DNA from: Roseburia sp. 1XD42-69
GTDB lineage: Bacteria; Bacillota; Clostridia; Lachnospirales; Lachnospiraceae
Direction: 5' to 3'
DNA: 64,000 nt
NCBI RefSeq assembly: GCF_003612565.1
Contig: NZ_RAZG01000005.1
Coordinates: 62,001-126,000 of the forward strand
The notes beneath the pieces were generated by a model, which saw only the letters and a program-made list of their open reading frames with translations, had not been told where the DNA came from and ran no database searches. Of the stretch, positions 61,677 through 64,000 are shown piece by piece (the stretch's first letter is position 1; every line of letters starts with the position of its first letter). Position numbers and translations under genes: made by a program.

Positions 61677-61685
61677 TATATTCCT

Positions 61686-62795
61686 TTACTTCATGGGCCT
61701 GGCTAAAAGGGAACCTTCCGCCGCCCCGTACCCTGCACCCCTGGATGCCCACAGCGGCGTGACATAGGGCTTTCCTTTGCTGTCATATCCCATGCAGGCA
61801 TACCCGGTAAACATTTCCACATGGTATGTAGTTTTATAGGGATTTTTCAAATTATTGGACTTAAAAACAATATCCCCGGGATTTAACTGCATTTTATTTA
61901 CCTTCTTCTGCCTGTACCCTCCTTTTATCATACGGTTATGGTCCCTGCACCACACAGATTCCGTGGCGGTTGTCCCGGGATAGGTATCGCTTCCGAAAGT
62001 AACCCCTGCACATTCTTTGTATGCCTTCCACACCAGTGCGCTGCAGTCATAATACCCCTTCTGTGTCCGTTTCGCCTGGCTGTATTTCCAGTGGGTTCCA
62101 ATATAAGTGGCTCTCTCACATACTTTTTTCAGCTTTTTTGTTGTGACAGAAACGGCACAGCCAATCTTTTTATTTCCGATTTTTGCCGTGATAACCACGT
62201 TTCCGATTTTTTTGCCCTTCACAACGCCGCTTTTGGAAACGGTGGCAATTTTTTTATCGGAAGAACTCCACGTAATGGGGTCAGCACACCCGCTCACTTT
62301 CAGTTTTTTTGTTTTTCCCTTTTCTAAAAGCAAGGAATTGGCAGATATTTTTACCGGTCTTATGGAAACCGTTATGGGAAATTCCTTTCCGGCAATGGTA
62401 ACTTTAATTTTTGCCGTACATTTTTTCTCTCCATAAATTTTCAAATGCAGAACATTTTCAGAAAGAGATGCGTAGGCCCGGACATTTTTACCGGAAACTT
62501 TACAGCCCAAATCAACTCCCGGCATATCTTCACTCAATACCACAGGGCTGTTGACTTTAATATCAAATTCCATACTTTCATAGGAACTGCTGCCATAGCC
62601 GTAAACGGGAACCAGATAGCCGTTTAAACTGTCTTTTTCCAGAGTAACCCCTGCCATGTCCACCGGAACGTCCAAACTTTCATCTTCGCTAAAATCCTCC
62701 GTCTCAAAGGCCCCAAAAACTTCCGTCCCATGAAAGGCCACTGCACCAAAACACAGAATACAAAAACAGACTGCTGACATCAAAAAATTCTTCAT
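61686..62795 (-). CDS. Secreted NlpC/P60 peptidoglycan hydrolase with Big2-like domain
   Basis: 369 residues from the ATG at 62795 (GGGAGAGAAAAGT); the longer frame has no site. Signal peptide (MKNFLMSAVCFCILCFGAVA), a ~100-residue unknown domain, a Big2 domain (ANSLLLEKGKTKKLKVSG ... ITWSSSDKKIATVSKSGVVK) and a C-terminal NlpC/P60 fold: Cys251 in YDCSALV and His325 in YHVEMFTG. It should cleave cell-wall peptides. It is the first gene of the unit that runs to 55892; whether it shares the promoter is not certain. Confidence 0.88.
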   Translation of the reverse strand: MKNFLMSAVCFCILCFGAVAFHGTEVFGAFETEDFSEDESLDVPVDMAGVTLEKDSLNGYLVPVYGYGSSSYESMEFDIKVNSPVVLSEDMPGVDLGCKVSGKNVRAYASLSENVLHLKIYGEKKCTAKIKVTIAGKEFPITVSIRPVKISANSLLLEKGKTKKLKVSGCADPITWSSSDKKIATVSKSGVVKGKKIGNVVITAKIGNKKIGCAVSVTTKKLKKVCERATYIGTHWKYSQAKRTQKGYYDCSALVWKAYKECAGVTFGSDTYPGTTATESVWCRDHNRMIKGGYRQKKVNKMQLNPGDIVFKSNNLKNPYKTTYHVEMFTGYACMGYDSKGKPYVTPLWASRGAGYGAAEGSLLARPMK

Positions 62796-62950
62796 ACTTT
62801 TCTCTCCCTGTACTTTTATTTTATAGACAAGAATATTATACTCCCCTTCCGGGAAATCAGCAAGGAACAATCCTTTGTAAATACAGAATTTTATCCCATA
62901 GATGTCATAGCATGAAAAAATAGACTGACGACAAGGTTGTAAATATAACA

Positions 62951-62984
62951 CAGGGCAGCCGCAAAACCACTTGCAGCTGCCCTG
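62951..62984 (-). terminator. Terminator after the symporter gene
   Basis: CAGGGCAGC and GCTGCCCTG arms with a 16-base loop. On the minus strand the following tract is GTTATATTT, only moderately U-rich. Confidence 0.6.
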
Positions 62985-62993
62985 TTGTAATTT

Positions 62994-64000
62994 TTACCTC
63001 TTTTTTTTCGCCAATGTCTTTGCGTTTTCCTCCACCCGAAGCCTTCCTAAGGGATATAAAAACTGCAGGGATAACGCCAGCAGGAAAAAGCCCAGGGCCG
63101 GAACCAGGCAGGTAATCATATAAATTCCATTTACCACCCCTTCGTCAAAAGCCGTTGCCTGGCTGTATCCGATAGCGCTTAACAAAAAGCCGCTAAAGCC
63201 GGAAGATAAGGCCTGCCCTAACTTTCTGGCGAAGGAATACACCGCATAAATCGTTCCGTCGGAGCGTTCCCCAAGCTGCACCTCCGTATCGTCAATTACA
63301 TCCGTAATCATTGCCCAGGTAATGAGGGAAAAAACCGCAAGGCCGATATAGGCAATCCCAAACATCCCCACAAAGACCCAGGCATTTTTTGTATGCAGAA
63401 AATAAGTTACCACAAGGACGATACCGCTGAACACCGCCGCTATCACCCCCAGTTCTTTCCGCCCTAATTTTTCCGAAAGCTTTACGGTAAAAATAGCACA
63501 GAAAAGAGTAATCACAACACCAACAAAACTGGAAGCCGACTGGGCCGCCACATTCCCAAAATAATTGGGATAAATATAGGCAGCCATGCCCTGGAGGGTA
63601 AGCTGGGCCATAAGCATACAGACAGAGCTTACAATAATACCGATGAGTGGTTTGTTATGCCCCAAACTGACTAAAAGTTCCTTTAAACTGAATTTCTCTG
63701 TTTTCTGGGGCACTTTTACCCGCTCCGTTGTCAAAAACAGGCACAGGAGATAACACACCACTGCGGCGATGGAGCATACAAGGGCCGCCAGCATCATGTT
63801 TGTGCCGGAGAGCACACTGTTGCCCTCCTCATCTTTATAATACACCACCAGGGGCAAAACCACGCCGATAATGGTTGCCGCAAGGCTTGCCCCTATGGTG
63901 CGGAAATTGGAAAGGGTTGCCCTGTCCCTGGATTCGCTGGATACGGCGGAGGCCATGGCCCCGTAGGGAATATTGATACTGGTGTAAAACACGCTGCCCC
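62994..64000 (-). CDS. GPH-family sugar:cation symporter, C-terminal part (runs off the window)
   Basis: At least 335 residues with about ten membrane helices. SVFYTSINIPYGAMASAVSS is the conserved third/fourth-helix region of glycoside-pentoside-hexuronide symporters, followed by SRDRATLSNFRTIGASLAAT. The later GERSDGTIYAVYSFARKLGQ motif is also typical. The frame is open to the end of the window, so the first two or three helices are missing. Substrate probably a glycoside; not readable here. Confidence 0.9.
   Translation of the reverse strand, partial: GSVFYTSINIPYGAMASAVSSESRDRATLSNFRTIGASLAATIIGVVLPLVVYYKDEEGNSVLSGTNMMLAALVCSIAAVVCYLLCLFLTTERVKVPQKTEKFSLKELLVSLGHNKPLIGIIVSSVCMLMAQLTLQGMAAYIYPNYFGNVAAQSASSFVGVVITLFCAIFTVKLSEKLGRKELGVIAAVFSGIVLVVTYFLHTKNAWVFVGMFGIAYIGLAVFSLITWAMITDVIDDTEVQLGERSDGTIYAVYSFARKLGQALSSGFSGFLLSAIGYSQATAFDEGVVNGIYMITCLVPALGFFLLALSLQFLYPLGRLRVEENAKTLAKKKR

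Overview
The window looks like a chromosomal segment of a spore-forming, anaerobic, low- to mid-GC Clostridia, most likely a member of the Lachnospiraceae. The reasons are: GerA-type germinant receptor genes, a CspB-like subtilase and a sporulation-type amidase; a pyrDB/pyrK pair (NAD-linked dihydroorotate dehydrogenase); IspE of the MEP pathway; strong AGGAGG ribosome sites; and secreted proteins built from Big2, FN3 and InlB-type repeats. Most genes are on the minus strand. No rRNA, tRNA, CRISPR array, insertion sequence or phage module was recognised, and no gene-free gap exceeds about 200 bases. Layout: 0-5.5 kb holds a two-component pair, a small membrane protein, a TPR-GGDEF gene broken by a one-base frameshift, a lytic transglycosylase and a secreted repeat protein. 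5.5-9.5 kb is the pyrimidine operon pyrC-pyrF-pyrK-pyrD. 9.6-14.2 kb has glycogen phosphorylase, a divergent AraC regulator and a CBS/HlyC membrane protein. 14.2-23.9 kb is one long minus-strand unit: a reduced Tad-like pilus or secretion system (TadZ-like pseudo-ATPase, CpaF/TadA ATPase, TadB/C-like membrane protein, several very small leaderless Flp-like proteins, TadE-like pseudopilins) ending in a 1542-residue secreted subtilase with InlB-type repeats. 24-26.6 kb: a CwlD/SPOR amidase and a CspB-like subtilase. 26.7-30.8 kb: an ABC exporter and its two-component system; both transcription units carry the same tandem TTCATA box. 30.8-34.4 kb: TetR with a CrtI-like flavoprotein, and two tandem DUF4230 proteins. 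34.4-38.8 kb is a patch of decay (GNAT, HipA-like kinase, GH4 glycosidase and AAA ATPase remnants) among intact tcdA, ArsC-like and BadF kinase genes. 38.9-44.1 kb: germination genes (a GerAB-GerAC fusion and GerAA), a GntR regulator and ispE. 44.3-51 kb: an unknown Ala/Lys-rich protein with a sigma-D-like promoter, a ClpX-like unfoldase, ilvE and a large two-component system. 51-55.8 kb: a headless amidase remnant, an iron-sulfur/hydrogenase-like GGDEF-EAL protein and lactate dehydrogenase. 55.9-62.8 kb: an apparent operon of an NlpC/P60 protein, a HEAT-methyltransferase, a TetM-like GTPase fused to a Rae1/YacP-type NYN nuclease, and a membrane protein. The window ends inside a GPH-family sugar symporter. 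The two most promising novel systems are (1) the compact Tad-like locus, whose four small pilin-like proteins lack a leader peptide and all place Tyr8-Gly9 at the same position, and (2) the TetM-like GTPase with a C-terminal A-site mRNA nuclease domain beside an RNA/protein-type methyltransferase, which suggests a ribosome-targeted quality-control or stress enzyme. A third is the redox/hydrogenase-like sensor fused to a c-di-GMP phosphodiesterase.
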